A DNA stretch of 64,000 nucleotides from a delta proteobacterium NaphS2. GTDB taxonomy: Bacteria; Desulfobacterota; DSM-4660; Desulfatiglandales; Desulfatiglandaceae. Below, one piece after another: positions 18,486 to 27,266 of the stretch (its first letter is position 1; every line of letters begins with the position of its first letter). The stretch is taken from assembly GCA_000179315.1 (NCBI GenBank), contig ADZZ01000698.1, positions 19,524 to 83,523 of the forward strand. The letters are read 5' to 3'. The notes beneath the pieces are model-generated. The model searched no databases and was not told where the DNA came from. It saw nothing but the letters and a program-made list of their open reading frames with translations. The translations under genes and the position numbers were made by a program.

Positions 18486-21083
18486 TCAAATCCCCAGTTT
18501 AACAGGAACATCGGCCAGTGAAGCCAACTCAAGCTGGGTGTGGCAGTCCACGATTTGAACCGTGACTTTTCCGTCGCCCACATCATCGGCCAACATGAAG
18601 GTCAGGGCGTTGGGTTCATTTTTTCGCATGGTGATTTCGCGAGACCCCTCCTCATAGCCATAAGCTGCCATGGCACAGAAACCGACCTCTTTTCTATTTG
18701 AAAGAACCATGGCCCGAATCCGGACATCCTCCGTCTGAAAAAGCCCATGCAATTCAAGCGTGGCCAACATGGAAAAAAACCGGTTGGTAATGGCAGGTTT
18801 TCCGAACTCCAGGCGAATTTTCATCCCGGCCCCGGCGTCAACCGCCGTCGATACTTTGCTTTTAAGAACGGCAACGGGTATCACCATCTCCTGCAACGAT
18901 ATACCGCCGTGAAAGTATCCGCCAACTCCCCCTTTCACCCGGAAACAAGAGAGACCGCGAGGAAATGCCATTTCGAGATCGCCGCCGAATTCAAGCTCAC
19001 TTGCCGCCACCCGCACATACCCATCGGCGTCTTTGCCGCCTTTTCCAATCCATACGCGAGGATGAAGTTCCACGGTAATTCCGCCGGGAGAATCCATGAG
19101 CATCCCCGGATCGATCTGGTCTGCAAAAAGGTATCCATGGTCTGCGGTGATGATGAAATGTTCGACCCCTAGTTTCGCAAGAATCCGGATCGAACGGCGC
19201 AACTGCTCCAGCATGTCGTCCATGAAGCGACGGGTTTCGGCGTAATCTTCGCCATCCTCCCCCAATCGGTCTATTTCCTGGGAGGTCACCACAATCAGCC
19301 CTGCCGCCTGCAACTCCTTTTTTCGCTTGACGCCTATCTTCAACACATCGGCTAATCTCAACGCCATAAATCCGCAGGACGTCTTTTCACCCACATAAGC
19401 CAATCGGCTCTTTCGATCTCTGAGCTGGCGACTATCCAGAACAACGGCCATGCCACCCTTTGTAGGAATCAGTTCCAAACCCGTTTCTGCCCCGGGCAAA
19501 AGGGCAGCCATCCCAACGGACGTGATGGAGGGAAGGTTGCCGATGGCGGGCTCAAGAGTAACATCAAAATCTTTGTCCATCCCCTCCAGAAGTTCGGCCG
19601 CCATTTCATAACGCAAGGCATCCACCAGAAAGAACACCGTCTTTTTCTCTTTCGCAAGAGAGGGCGAAACCCGATCATGAAAAATCCGCATCTGAGGCAG
19701 TATTTCCCACGCTTCAAACCCGGCTTTCTGAAACCTTGCTATAAAGATCCGGTTCATTTCATCGACCAGGTCGGTGTATTTCCTGCGAACCTTGGCTCTC
19801 AATTTTTCGAAATCGTCTTCTTCCGTTCCATCCGGATCGAGGTTGAGCAAACGGCTTTCCCAATGGCGATGAAAACGATCTGCCATCATCCAGGGCTCTG
19901 TAAAAAGGGTGTAGGCCTTGACCATCTCGCCTGCCGAAGCATCCAGCTTTCTGATCTGATCTCGAATCTTGGCGGCTTCCGTCATGAAGCGTCCGGCCAA
20001 TTCCAGTGCCGACCATTTCAGAAAGAGTTCGGGCTGCTCACGGCTCCAGAAAGATTTTTTCCGTGACTCGGACATTCCCATTGCCCCTTCCAAACGCCCT
20101 TGAAGCAATGAATGTTGCACCGATGCCATGAGCAGAGCGTCGATGCAGGGGAAAGTCTCCACTGCCGCTACGTCATCCACATTCAATTTCATTTGAGCAA
20201 TGCCCGCAGCTTGTTCCAGCTCACGCGCCGCCTGGATGTAGCCGTCGCGAAAGTCCACACGGTTACGCCATGTCTCGCACAAGTGTCTCACCGCATCCAG
20301 TTGCATGGGTTTGCCGGGCAGATTTACGGTGCCTAAAGCCGAGGGTCTTCCGGTTTCAGGAATGGCGGCCGTGAACTCGGCCAGAAGAACGATTCTGCGC
20401 AAGACTTGCCGTGCTTTCGCTGGAGAGGTGGTGTCCCCGAAATCAAGTCCCAGTTCGGAGCGCACCAGATTTCGCAGTTCACCCAGAGCCTTTTTTTCGG
20501 AAATTTTTGCGTCCTTGGTTGAGCCGGAAGCGAACTCGATAATGGATTCAATGGGAGATGCCGCACCGAAAACCAGTTTGAGCGCTCCCGAGGTAATGCT
20601 GCCCACTTCCTCTGAGATGCGGTCCAAATCTTCGAGGGTGAGAACCCCATCGTCTACCTGCCTTGCCAGGTGCCCGGCCTTTTCCGGGGCGATCTCCAAA
20701 AAGAATGATTCCGTCTGAACCTTCAACCGGCTGTTCCTCTCAGTGGCCTCCGCACCGGGTTCGACAACTATGCCGGCGGTTTCAGCTTCGATCAACGCAA
20801 AGGATGTTTCGTTCCGATCCATGGGGACATAGACGACCACATTCGGCGCGACACCGCATCCGTCCTTGGCCTTTCCCACAGGCGTGACAAACTCAAGGGA
20901 CGGTTCCAGTTCGTGGCGAAGGCGGAAAAAGGAGTCCGTGTACTGCAATACCTTGGTTTCAGGGATTTTCAGGTTCTGTACCAATCCGGTGTAAGCTTTT
21001 TCGGGATCGTACCAGACAACAATGCCACGGTTCTTAACCTGACGGGCGATCATGCTTCGGACTCTGTCGGACAATTTACCCAT
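18486..21083 (-). CDS. pglZ: BREX-1 system phosphatase-fold protein PglZ
   Basis: At 865 residues this is a typical PglZ, the alkaline-phosphatase-superfamily protein of BREX and PGL defence systems. The N-terminal half includes GIVVWYDPEKAYTGL, which is common to BREX-1 PglZ. The phosphatase core shows FFLVDALRYEMAAELLEG near residue 485, with the metal/nucleophile region VDALRYEM. FIITADHGYLF near 645 carries the metal-binding DH. It is co-transcribed with the DUF4276 gene upstream (10-base gap) and brxL downstream. Its exact enzymatic role in BREX remains unclear. Confidence 0.95.
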   Translation of the reverse strand: MGKLSDRVRSMIARQVKNRGIVVWYDPEKAYTGLVQNLKIPETKVLQYTDSFFRLRHELEPSLEFVTPVGKAKDGCGVAPNVVVYVPMDRNETSFALIEAETAGIVVEPGAEATERNSRLKVQTESFFLEIAPEKAGHLARQVDDGVLTLEDLDRISEEVGSITSGALKLVFGAASPIESIIEFASGSTKDAKISEKKALGELRNLVRSELGLDFGDTTSPAKARQVLRRIVLLAEFTAAIPETGRPSALGTVNLPGKPMQLDAVRHLCETWRNRVDFRDGYIQAARELEQAAGIAQMKLNVDDVAAVETFPCIDALLMASVQHSLLQGRLEGAMGMSESRKKSFWSREQPELFLKWSALELAGRFMTEAAKIRDQIRKLDASAGEMVKAYTLFTEPWMMADRFHRHWESRLLNLDPDGTEEDDFEKLRAKVRRKYTDLVDEMNRIFIARFQKAGFEAWEILPQMRIFHDRVSPSLAKEKKTVFFLVDALRYEMAAELLEGMDKDFDVTLEPAIGNLPSITSVGMAALLPGAETGLELIPTKGGMAVVLDSRQLRDRKSRLAYVGEKTSCGFMALRLADVLKIGVKRKKELQAAGLIVVTSQEIDRLGEDGEDYAETRRFMDDMLEQLRRSIRILAKLGVEHFIITADHGYLFADQIDPGMLMDSPGGITVELHPRVWIGKGGKDADGYVRVAASELEFGGDLEMAFPRGLSCFRVKGGVGGYFHGGISLQEMVIPVAVLKSKVSTAVDAGAGMKIRLEFGKPAITNRFFSMLATLELHGLFQTEDVRIRAMVLSNRKEVGFCAMAAYGYEEGSREITMRKNEPNALTFMLADDVGDGKVTVQIVDCHTQLELASLADVPVKLGI

Positions 21084-21093
21084 GGTTCAATCC

Positions 21094-21789
21094 TTAATTA
21101 TCGGCAAGGGATTCCAGCTTTTTCACCCAGGAATCGAATTTGGGGCACTCTTTTCGAATGGTATTCAATCCCAGTTCGAGAACCGCCAGGGCACCCCCGG
21201 TCACTTTATCATAACGAATATTATAGGCATCCAATGCACGAATGATTCTTTTTGAGGGAGCGGTCAGTGGATTGTCGTTTATGTCCTCCGGGTTTTGGAA
21301 CCCTGCGATGTCGTTTCGGAGGTCCTCAATGGCCTGTTGTATGCCAGGATAACCGGCAAGCAATGAGGCCGGATTTGATAAGATGAGCGTTTCGTACTCA
21401 TGGAGTAACAGGTTTGGCAGGAAGCGATAGTCATTAATATCATTCCTCCATGCATCTTCAATTGCCTTTACTTTGGCCAAAGGCGTGACAACACCGGGGA
21501 ACGAATCATTTCTTGCCGGGAAATCAGCGGGAAGCCCATAATAATCCAGCAAGGTTGTAAAAATGAAGTCGGTTCCACCATATTGGGCCAGGAGCCGCTG
21601 TAAATCTTTTTTTATGGGACCATACTTTCGAACCCCACCTCGCGCCGTTCGGTCCTCGCGAACGCTGTTGGCCACTAATATGGGTTTGTGCCAAACAAGT
21701 CCAATGGCATTCAGGTGGGGACCGATGATTTCATTCACAAATTCCAATTCAGCATAACCTTCAACGTAAAAAATGATCTGGTGGCTCAT
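21094..21789 (-). CDS. DUF4276 family protein (TOPRIM-like), partner of the AAA ATPase
   Basis: A 231-residue protein beginning MSHQIIFYVEGYAELEFV. The E-G-x-x-E-x-x-F pattern and a later FIFTTLLDYYGLP resemble the conserved acidic positions of the DUF4276/TOPRIM-like nuclease fold. LLHEYETLIL near residue 130 is also typical of the family. Its start overlaps the ATPase stop by four bases (ATGA), so the two are translationally coupled. ATPase plus TOPRIM-type pairs occur in several anti-phage modules (OLD-like, PARIS-like), and a nuclease role here is inference. The gene sits between pglX and pglZ, where the core BREX-1 operon has none. Confidence 0.85.
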   Translation of the reverse strand: MSHQIIFYVEGYAELEFVNEIIGPHLNAIGLVWHKPILVANSVREDRTARGGVRKYGPIKKDLQRLLAQYGGTDFIFTTLLDYYGLPADFPARNDSFPGVVTPLAKVKAIEDAWRNDINDYRFLPNLLLHEYETLILSNPASLLAGYPGIQQAIEDLRNDIAGFQNPEDINDNPLTAPSKRIIRALDAYNIRYDKVTGGALAVLELGLNTIRKECPKFDSWVKKLESLADN

Positions 21790-22898
21790 GGCTGGCCCCC
21801 TATCACGTTTTTTCGCCAGACTTCACCGAGCGTATAGTCCTCGAGCCATGCCTCTAATTCCGTTTGCGTTAATCGTTGAAATTTGCTCGCGGTATCCTCC
21901 ATCTCACACACGATTACATCCTCTGGTTCAAAATTGTCCACAAAACTTGCCGACTGCGTGGCCAGGAGCACCTGACATTGCGATGAAATCGAACGAATAA
22001 GGCCAGCCAGCAATGCTTCCGCCTCTGGATGAAGCCCAAGTTCCGGCTCATCCACGATAATCATGTCCGGTAGATCTTCGGGAGGTTGCAGGAACAGCGT
22101 CGCCAAAGCCATCAGGCGAAGGCTGCCATCTGAGAGTTGGTGCGGCCCAAAGACGTATTCTGGATCTCGTCCCCGCCATCGAAGCAAGACATGGTGGTTC
22201 TCCGGCTCCAAAACAAAATCCCGAAAACCGGGAATCATCCGCCGTAGTTGTAATATAATTCTCCGGTAATAATCAGACTTGTTTTGTTTCAATCTAAACA
22301 GGATAGAGGACAAATTGCCCCCATCGGAGCGAAGATACCGATTATCGTCCTCATGGGTCGCTTTTCGTAATCTGGATTCCAGAGTGGTGTCATGGAATTG
22401 ATAAACACGTTTTCGCGAAAGCTGGCTCAAAATAGCCCGGGCAGTTCTTAATTCATTAGCATTAAACGGTGGGCTTGTCGTTTTTGGCAAGGCGCTTTCT
22501 TTCCCTCCCGGGTCCAAGGTGTTTTCAATTGGCCAAGGGTGCCCCTCCGCTTGGAAGAAGATGCTCTCTTCTGAAAATATCAGGATGTCATTGGCGGCGG
22601 GGACCAAGGTAAAGCAATAGCGATTCGTCCCTCCTTCGGTAGCAAATTCCACTTCGCCGCATATTCTCGGAGTTATTTTGGATCCCAGGTACAAAAAGCT
22701 GTTAGCATATCCATGGGTCGCGACATAAGTCTGCATCCCTTCTGACATCACATAATTGAGTAGCTGAAAGAAGCTGATAAGATTGGATTTTCCGGACCCG
22801 TTAGGGCCGATCAGCAAATTGATCGCCCCCAACATCAGAGGTTCAAGATTTTTTATTGATTTAAAGCCCTCAATGCGAATGTGTTTAATTCTGTCCAT
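21786..22898 (-). CDS. AAA family ATPase (OLD/RecF-like), embedded in the BREX operon
   Basis: A 370-residue ABC-type ATPase. It opens MDRIKHIRIEGFKSIKNL, with Walker A GPNGSGKSN near residue 33, a signature-like QLSDGSLRLMAL, Walker B MIIVDEPELGLHPEAE and a following LLATQSASFVDNFEPEDV histidine/serine switch region. This is the SMC/RecF/OLD-type arrangement without a fused nuclease; the DUF4276 protein next door may supply that part. The ATG at 22898 is chosen because AGAGAGGTG stands just upstream and upstream codons are the antisense shadow of pglX. It follows pglX by 13 bases. Confidence 0.9.
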   Translation of the reverse strand: MDRIKHIRIEGFKSIKNLEPLMLGAINLLIGPNGSGKSNLISFFQLLNYVMSEGMQTYVATHGYANSFLYLGSKITPRICGEVEFATEGGTNRYCFTLVPAANDILIFSEESIFFQAEGHPWPIENTLDPGGKESALPKTTSPPFNANELRTARAILSQLSRKRVYQFHDTTLESRLRKATHEDDNRYLRSDGGNLSSILFRLKQNKSDYYRRIILQLRRMIPGFRDFVLEPENHHVLLRWRGRDPEYVFGPHQLSDGSLRLMALATLFLQPPEDLPDMIIVDEPELGLHPEAEALLAGLIRSISSQCQVLLATQSASFVDNFEPEDVIVCEMEDTASKFQRLTQTELEAWLEDYTLGEVWRKNVIGGQP

Positions 22899-22911
22899 AT
22901 TGACACCTCTC

Positions 22912-25900
22912 TCACTCCAGCCCGTGGGCGATGGCAAAGGATTTGTTGGTCTTGCATTTCTCTCGGACACGGTCCGGCCAGTGATCCATGGCCTGGTGCG
23001 CCCAGTCGTATTTGCCTTTCTCCAGCTCCTGCCATGCCTTTTTCGTATCCGGCCAGGAAGGGAGAAGTTCCCACAAGGGTGCGGCGTTGAGGAGTACACC
23101 GTCGTCGATGTGCGGGGTGTAGCCTCCCTGGATGACGGCGTCTAATCGTTTGGAAAATTCCTGCACATCGTCCAGGATGTCGGACAGTTGTGAAACTTCC
23201 TTTTCCGCCCCTCGCTTTTCCGCACCAGTGCTTCCCTCGGCCTTTTCCTTAAATTCCCTGATGCGGGCTTCCAGCCAACGAATCTTGGGGTCAACGAATT
23301 CCGATCGCACTTTAAAGAGTGTATCCGTCGTGAAGCGCTCCTGGAAAACCCACACGGCAAATTTTCGCTTGGGGGATTGGAGGGGCCAGAAGATGGGGCG
23401 TTTGCGGTAAAGCTGGAAATGATGCCGCCAGAAGGAGACTTCCGGTTTGCCGGTGAAGCGGTCCAGAAAACCGCGCAGCAGTTCCTCGGGGTCCCCGTCG
23501 GAACCTGCGACTTCCCGAATCAGGGCGTGAGCAGTTTCCTTGCCACGCATAAGTTCCAGGCACCGAAGTGTTCGAGCCGTGATATCCTGGGGATGGCCCG
23601 CTTCCGACACCATTACGGCGTCTTCGTCCATCAAGGTGCGGATAGCGGCGGCAGTTTCTCCATCGAAATTCCCTCTTCCGAATCCATCAGCTTGACCGAT
23701 GCCATACCGCCCCAGTACCGTGCCAAAAGCATAGCTGATCCACATTTTGGAAAGGTCCAGGCACGACCACGAAGGTTGCATTGACTCATTTTTTCTCAAC
23801 CCCTCTTGTTCCGTTTCTTCTGCCTCGTCAAGCTCTAATGAGGCAATATTTTCGAATAACTCTGTTTCAATGGCTTGGCGATCTCTATCATCTATATTGT
23901 AGAAACGAAAGACTTCCACATTAATTTCCTGTTCAATTTCTGAAAGACTAGCGTGGCGTTCGGCTACATGCTGGATACCGTCAGGCCAATCTGGTGGAAC
24001 AATGAAGTCAAAGGTGGTTTCATTTTCTTCGCTGTCTGCTTTGGCCAAGTTTATCGCACGTTGGATAGACAATCGTATCATGCCAGCCGCTGCATGAAGG
24101 TTGGAAGGAGATGGGAGATCCCCGATTTCTCGCGCACCATAATGTATAGTTGGATTTAATTGATTTGTAATGTAACAAGCAAGTTTTGAATTTAGAATTG
24201 CAAGAGATAGTTCAACGAGACCAAATTCAAGTTCTGGATAACAAGCCATTCCCTCCACGTTGCAAATGAACCCTGGTGGCATATATCGCGCGTTGAGTCC
24301 TTTCGCTGTCGTATGGGTCCATGTGACCCCAGGAAGAAAGTAATATGGGAAGTCGCGAAGGGGACCATTGCCTGGTGGAGATTTAACTCGTTGCTTCAAT
24401 TCCTCAGCATACGTTTTCATCTCCATCCCATTATCAAACCAGTTGACAATAAATTCCTGGTTTCCATACCAACGACAGTGTTCACCACCTTTCATGTGTG
24501 GTATCCAGCGTTTACCACTCTCAACAGCATCTTTTACGCTCGAAACGAAAGCGATCTGGTTTATTCCACTTTCCCACCAAAATCTCAAAAATCTCACATT
24601 ATCGGAAGTCTGAAGCCCAACCCATGGTTTTGCAAACGAGGCAAATTTCGGCCTGTTTAGAAACAAGGTGCGTATTCCCTCTGTAATCCAATAAACCCAA
24701 GGGGTGCTGGGGATTGGATCAAAGTCGATTTGGCGGTAACTAAAAACTATGGGGCTATGTTTCCCGCAGCTCAGACAGGCCACTGCCTCTTCGAATCTTC
24801 GCCACTTCGCTTGTGAATCCCTCTCGCGTACCAAACGGAAATAAATACCCTGATGCTCTAGTCTCTTCTGCTTGCTCGTCTCCTTGCACAGAATAAAAGC
24901 CGTGGTGTTCACTTTTTCGCCTGTGATGTTGGGAAAGGCTTTGGGGCCGAGATGTGCCATAGAATCAACAAAAGCGATCTTTCTCAAATCCTTGCGCATT
25001 TTTTCATACGCTTTTATGAACATGAAAGACTGCTGGGTGACCATGGCCACCTTACCGACGGATATGGCAAGTTCGAGACAACGAATAATGAATGCAGAGT
25101 ACAAATCACTTTTAGTGTTTGGGTAATTCTCATCAAGATGCTTCGCGATGAAAGAAGACATATTGCGCCGGCTTAGGTATGGCGGATTGGTGGCGACCAC
25201 ATCGTATTGTCTCGACACCAGGCGGAGATAACGCAAACCCTTGGCCGCCTCGGCAGCAAAGTGTCCGGGGTCAACTCCCGTTGCTCGCGAGCTTTGCACA
25301 AAAAAGTCTAAATGTCGCAATAACTGCTCAAAAAGAATCTCAAAAAATTCTTCGACGCCCTCTTTGGTTTCAAACTGATCCCGTGGCAAGCCGGGAAAAG
25401 GAAACTGAAGCTGTTTATTCTTGTCAACCTTCTTCCGTTCTTCGCCAATGAGGAATTCAAGGTCTTTTTCCAATCGAAGCAGACTACCAAGCTGGTCCGA
25501 ATCCTTCATTCGAACTGCAATGACCCTAAGAATACGTTCATAAATGGGGTGACTGAATTGCGACTGCTTGATGAATTCTTCCAGCCGGCCTCCTGTGATT
25601 GCTTTCACATTGGCACAGGCCAGGTTGTTGTCTGAGAAGGTGCACTTTTTATTCAGTGAGCGTGCCTTAAGAAAAAGGGTGAGGGCTGAAAGCTGCACCG
25701 CTCGAAAGTCGATGTCGATGCCGTAGATGTTATTGTCAATTATACTTGCGGGGATTTCCTTTATGGAAGCAACACTCGGTTTATCAGGCCAACCGGGCTG
25801 CCCGGCCTTCGCCAGCTCTTCTCGATACATCTCAAAAAAAATATCAAAAGCCAGAAGACCGAAATGCATGGAGCCACAACTGGGATCCAAAAAAGTTATG

Positions 25901-26799
25901 TCTTTAGCCGATTCAGCAGAACGTTCAATTGCCTGCGTTGGTACAAAATATTCGAGCTTTTCCTTCAAGCGGCTATCCGGATGCATCTCCATCCAGAGGC
26001 GGCCGAGGGAGTTTTCCACGAGGAACCGCACAATCCACCTGGGGGTAAAGCGCTGGGTAGCTGCTCCGATTTCGTCAGCCTTTACTTTTTTTCCCTTGCC
26101 GAATTTTTCAAAGACAGCCTTGTTTTCTTCTTCGATAAACCCTTCATAAATCCAACCGATCGTCTCTTCATTTCCGGTTCGCCATGCCTCCGCCAGATCC
26201 TCTTTGTTCATGGATTCCATAAGTTTTTTTAACACAGAGGGCCGTGGAAACAGGCGGCTGGAAAGATTTTCCGGATCAAACAGAACCGACACATCACCGG
26301 CTAATTGGCCGCATTGCCATAGCAGAAATTGTCGGTAAGCCACATCGCTCGGACCTTCACCCATGGCATTCAGGGGAAGAGCACCCTTCTGATGAAGGGC
26401 ATACATTTCATCGTTTCCGTCGGCAGTAAGCCAGTAAATAAAACTGTTCGATTTATCCAATCTGCCCACGGTTGACTTGATGATCCCGCGCTCTTCCATC
26501 ATTCGCAGAGCCACCAGCCGATTGAGCCAGGTAAAAGCGGTCTCTCTTACCAGCTTAATGCGGGCATCCCTCGGGGAAAGGCCGGTGTTTTTTTCCTCTT
26601 CGGCATAGGCTTCCAAGCTGCGGCGTGTCTCGGCGGCTTCCGGAATCTGCTTGACAGCAGGATAACGTGTCGGATCCGCGAATCGGCCTTCGGGCAACCA
26701 ACCGTAGATACCTTCAAGCTGTTGCCCCGCCTCGGTTTCCATAACGACACGGGCCTCCAGAGTGAAACTCTGAATTTGCGCGATTACCGGATCTTTCAT
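22912..26799 (-). CDS. pglX: BREX-1 adenine-specific DNA methyltransferase PglX
   Basis: PglX methylates an adenine in a non-palindromic site to mark host DNA, and the BREX system blocks phages lacking the mark. The 1,295-residue protein has the SAM-binding motif LDPSCGSMHFGLLAFD near residue 304 and the catalytic NPPY (VVATNPPYLSRRN) near residue 534. Target-recognition regions follow in the C-terminal half. The DPSCGSMHF form is one of the usual BREX-1 variants. Its ATG overlaps the stop of the 155-residue gene by four bases. No frameshift or phase-variable tract was seen. Confidence 0.95.
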   Translation of the reverse strand: MKDPVIAQIQSFTLEARVVMETEAGQQLEGIYGWLPEGRFADPTRYPAVKQIPEAAETRRSLEAYAEEEKNTGLSPRDARIKLVRETAFTWLNRLVALRMMEERGIIKSTVGRLDKSNSFIYWLTADGNDEMYALHQKGALPLNAMGEGPSDVAYRQFLLWQCGQLAGDVSVLFDPENLSSRLFPRPSVLKKLMESMNKEDLAEAWRTGNEETIGWIYEGFIEEENKAVFEKFGKGKKVKADEIGAATQRFTPRWIVRFLVENSLGRLWMEMHPDSRLKEKLEYFVPTQAIERSAESAKDITFLDPSCGSMHFGLLAFDIFFEMYREELAKAGQPGWPDKPSVASIKEIPASIIDNNIYGIDIDFRAVQLSALTLFLKARSLNKKCTFSDNNLACANVKAITGGRLEEFIKQSQFSHPIYERILRVIAVRMKDSDQLGSLLRLEKDLEFLIGEERKKVDKNKQLQFPFPGLPRDQFETKEGVEEFFEILFEQLLRHLDFFVQSSRATGVDPGHFAAEAAKGLRYLRLVSRQYDVVATNPPYLSRRNMSSFIAKHLDENYPNTKSDLYSAFIIRCLELAISVGKVAMVTQQSFMFIKAYEKMRKDLRKIAFVDSMAHLGPKAFPNITGEKVNTTAFILCKETSKQKRLEHQGIYFRLVRERDSQAKWRRFEEAVACLSCGKHSPIVFSYRQIDFDPIPSTPWVYWITEGIRTLFLNRPKFASFAKPWVGLQTSDNVRFLRFWWESGINQIAFVSSVKDAVESGKRWIPHMKGGEHCRWYGNQEFIVNWFDNGMEMKTYAEELKQRVKSPPGNGPLRDFPYYFLPGVTWTHTTAKGLNARYMPPGFICNVEGMACYPELEFGLVELSLAILNSKLACYITNQLNPTIHYGAREIGDLPSPSNLHAAAGMIRLSIQRAINLAKADSEENETTFDFIVPPDWPDGIQHVAERHASLSEIEQEINVEVFRFYNIDDRDRQAIETELFENIASLELDEAEETEQEGLRKNESMQPSWSCLDLSKMWISYAFGTVLGRYGIGQADGFGRGNFDGETAAAIRTLMDEDAVMVSEAGHPQDITARTLRCLELMRGKETAHALIREVAGSDGDPEELLRGFLDRFTGKPEVSFWRHHFQLYRKRPIFWPLQSPKRKFAVWVFQERFTTDTLFKVRSEFVDPKIRWLEARIREFKEKAEGSTGAEKRGAEKEVSQLSDILDDVQEFSKRLDAVIQGGYTPHIDDGVLLNAAPLWELLPSWPDTKKAWQELEKGKYDWAHQAMDHWPDRVREKCKTNKSFAIAHGLE

Positions 26800-27263
26800 C
26801 GCTCGAAATTTTTCAAAATGATTTGTTGCAGCCGTATATCCGGATCATCGTAGCCTTCCAGCGAAAGGTAGTCGTCCAGGGACAGGGTAAGTTCTCGTAA
26901 CGACTTGTCAGCACCCCTTTTTCTTGCACGCACGATTGTGAGTACGTTTTCACGCAACGCATCCCAGAAAAAGGATTCCAGCGCCGTGCAACCCACGACC
27001 ACCGCCTGCCGCAACAGGAAGTTAATGCCGTCCTCCACCAGAAGGCTGGGTGGAATGGGTGCGGTTGCCTTGGCTACCAGGACCACCTGATCGTTTTTTG
27101 CATGCCTAAGAACGGTTTTTTCAGGAATTTCAAAACAAGCGCACACGGCCAGGCGAAGCGGCTCATCAGCCGGGCTTTCCTTCAATCCACGAAACAACTC
27201 GTGAAGTTGAAGCAGATGTTCGGCAACGGAAAAATTTTGGATGGCTAAATCATAGGCGCGCAT
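26796..27263 (-). CDS. Unrecognised 155-residue protein between brxC and pglX
   Basis: A soluble, mostly helical protein (MRAYDLAIQNFSVAEHLLQL at the start, ALESFFWDALRENVLTIVRARK in the second half). The helix VVVGCTALESFFWDALRENV and the following basic stretch recall HEPN-type or RiboL-PSP-HEPN-like helical domains, but I do not see a clear R-x4-6-H catalytic motif, so this is only a suggestion. It starts 3 bases after the brxC stop and overlaps the pglX start by four bases, so it is translated with the BREX core. It is not one of the six standard BREX-1 genes. Confidence 0.75.
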   Translation of the reverse strand: MRAYDLAIQNFSVAEHLLQLHELFRGLKESPADEPLRLAVCACFEIPEKTVLRHAKNDQVVLVAKATAPIPPSLLVEDGINFLLRQAVVVGCTALESFFWDALRENVLTIVRARKRGADKSLRELTLSLDDYLSLEGYDDPDIRLQQIILKNFER

Positions 27264-27266
27264 GAC

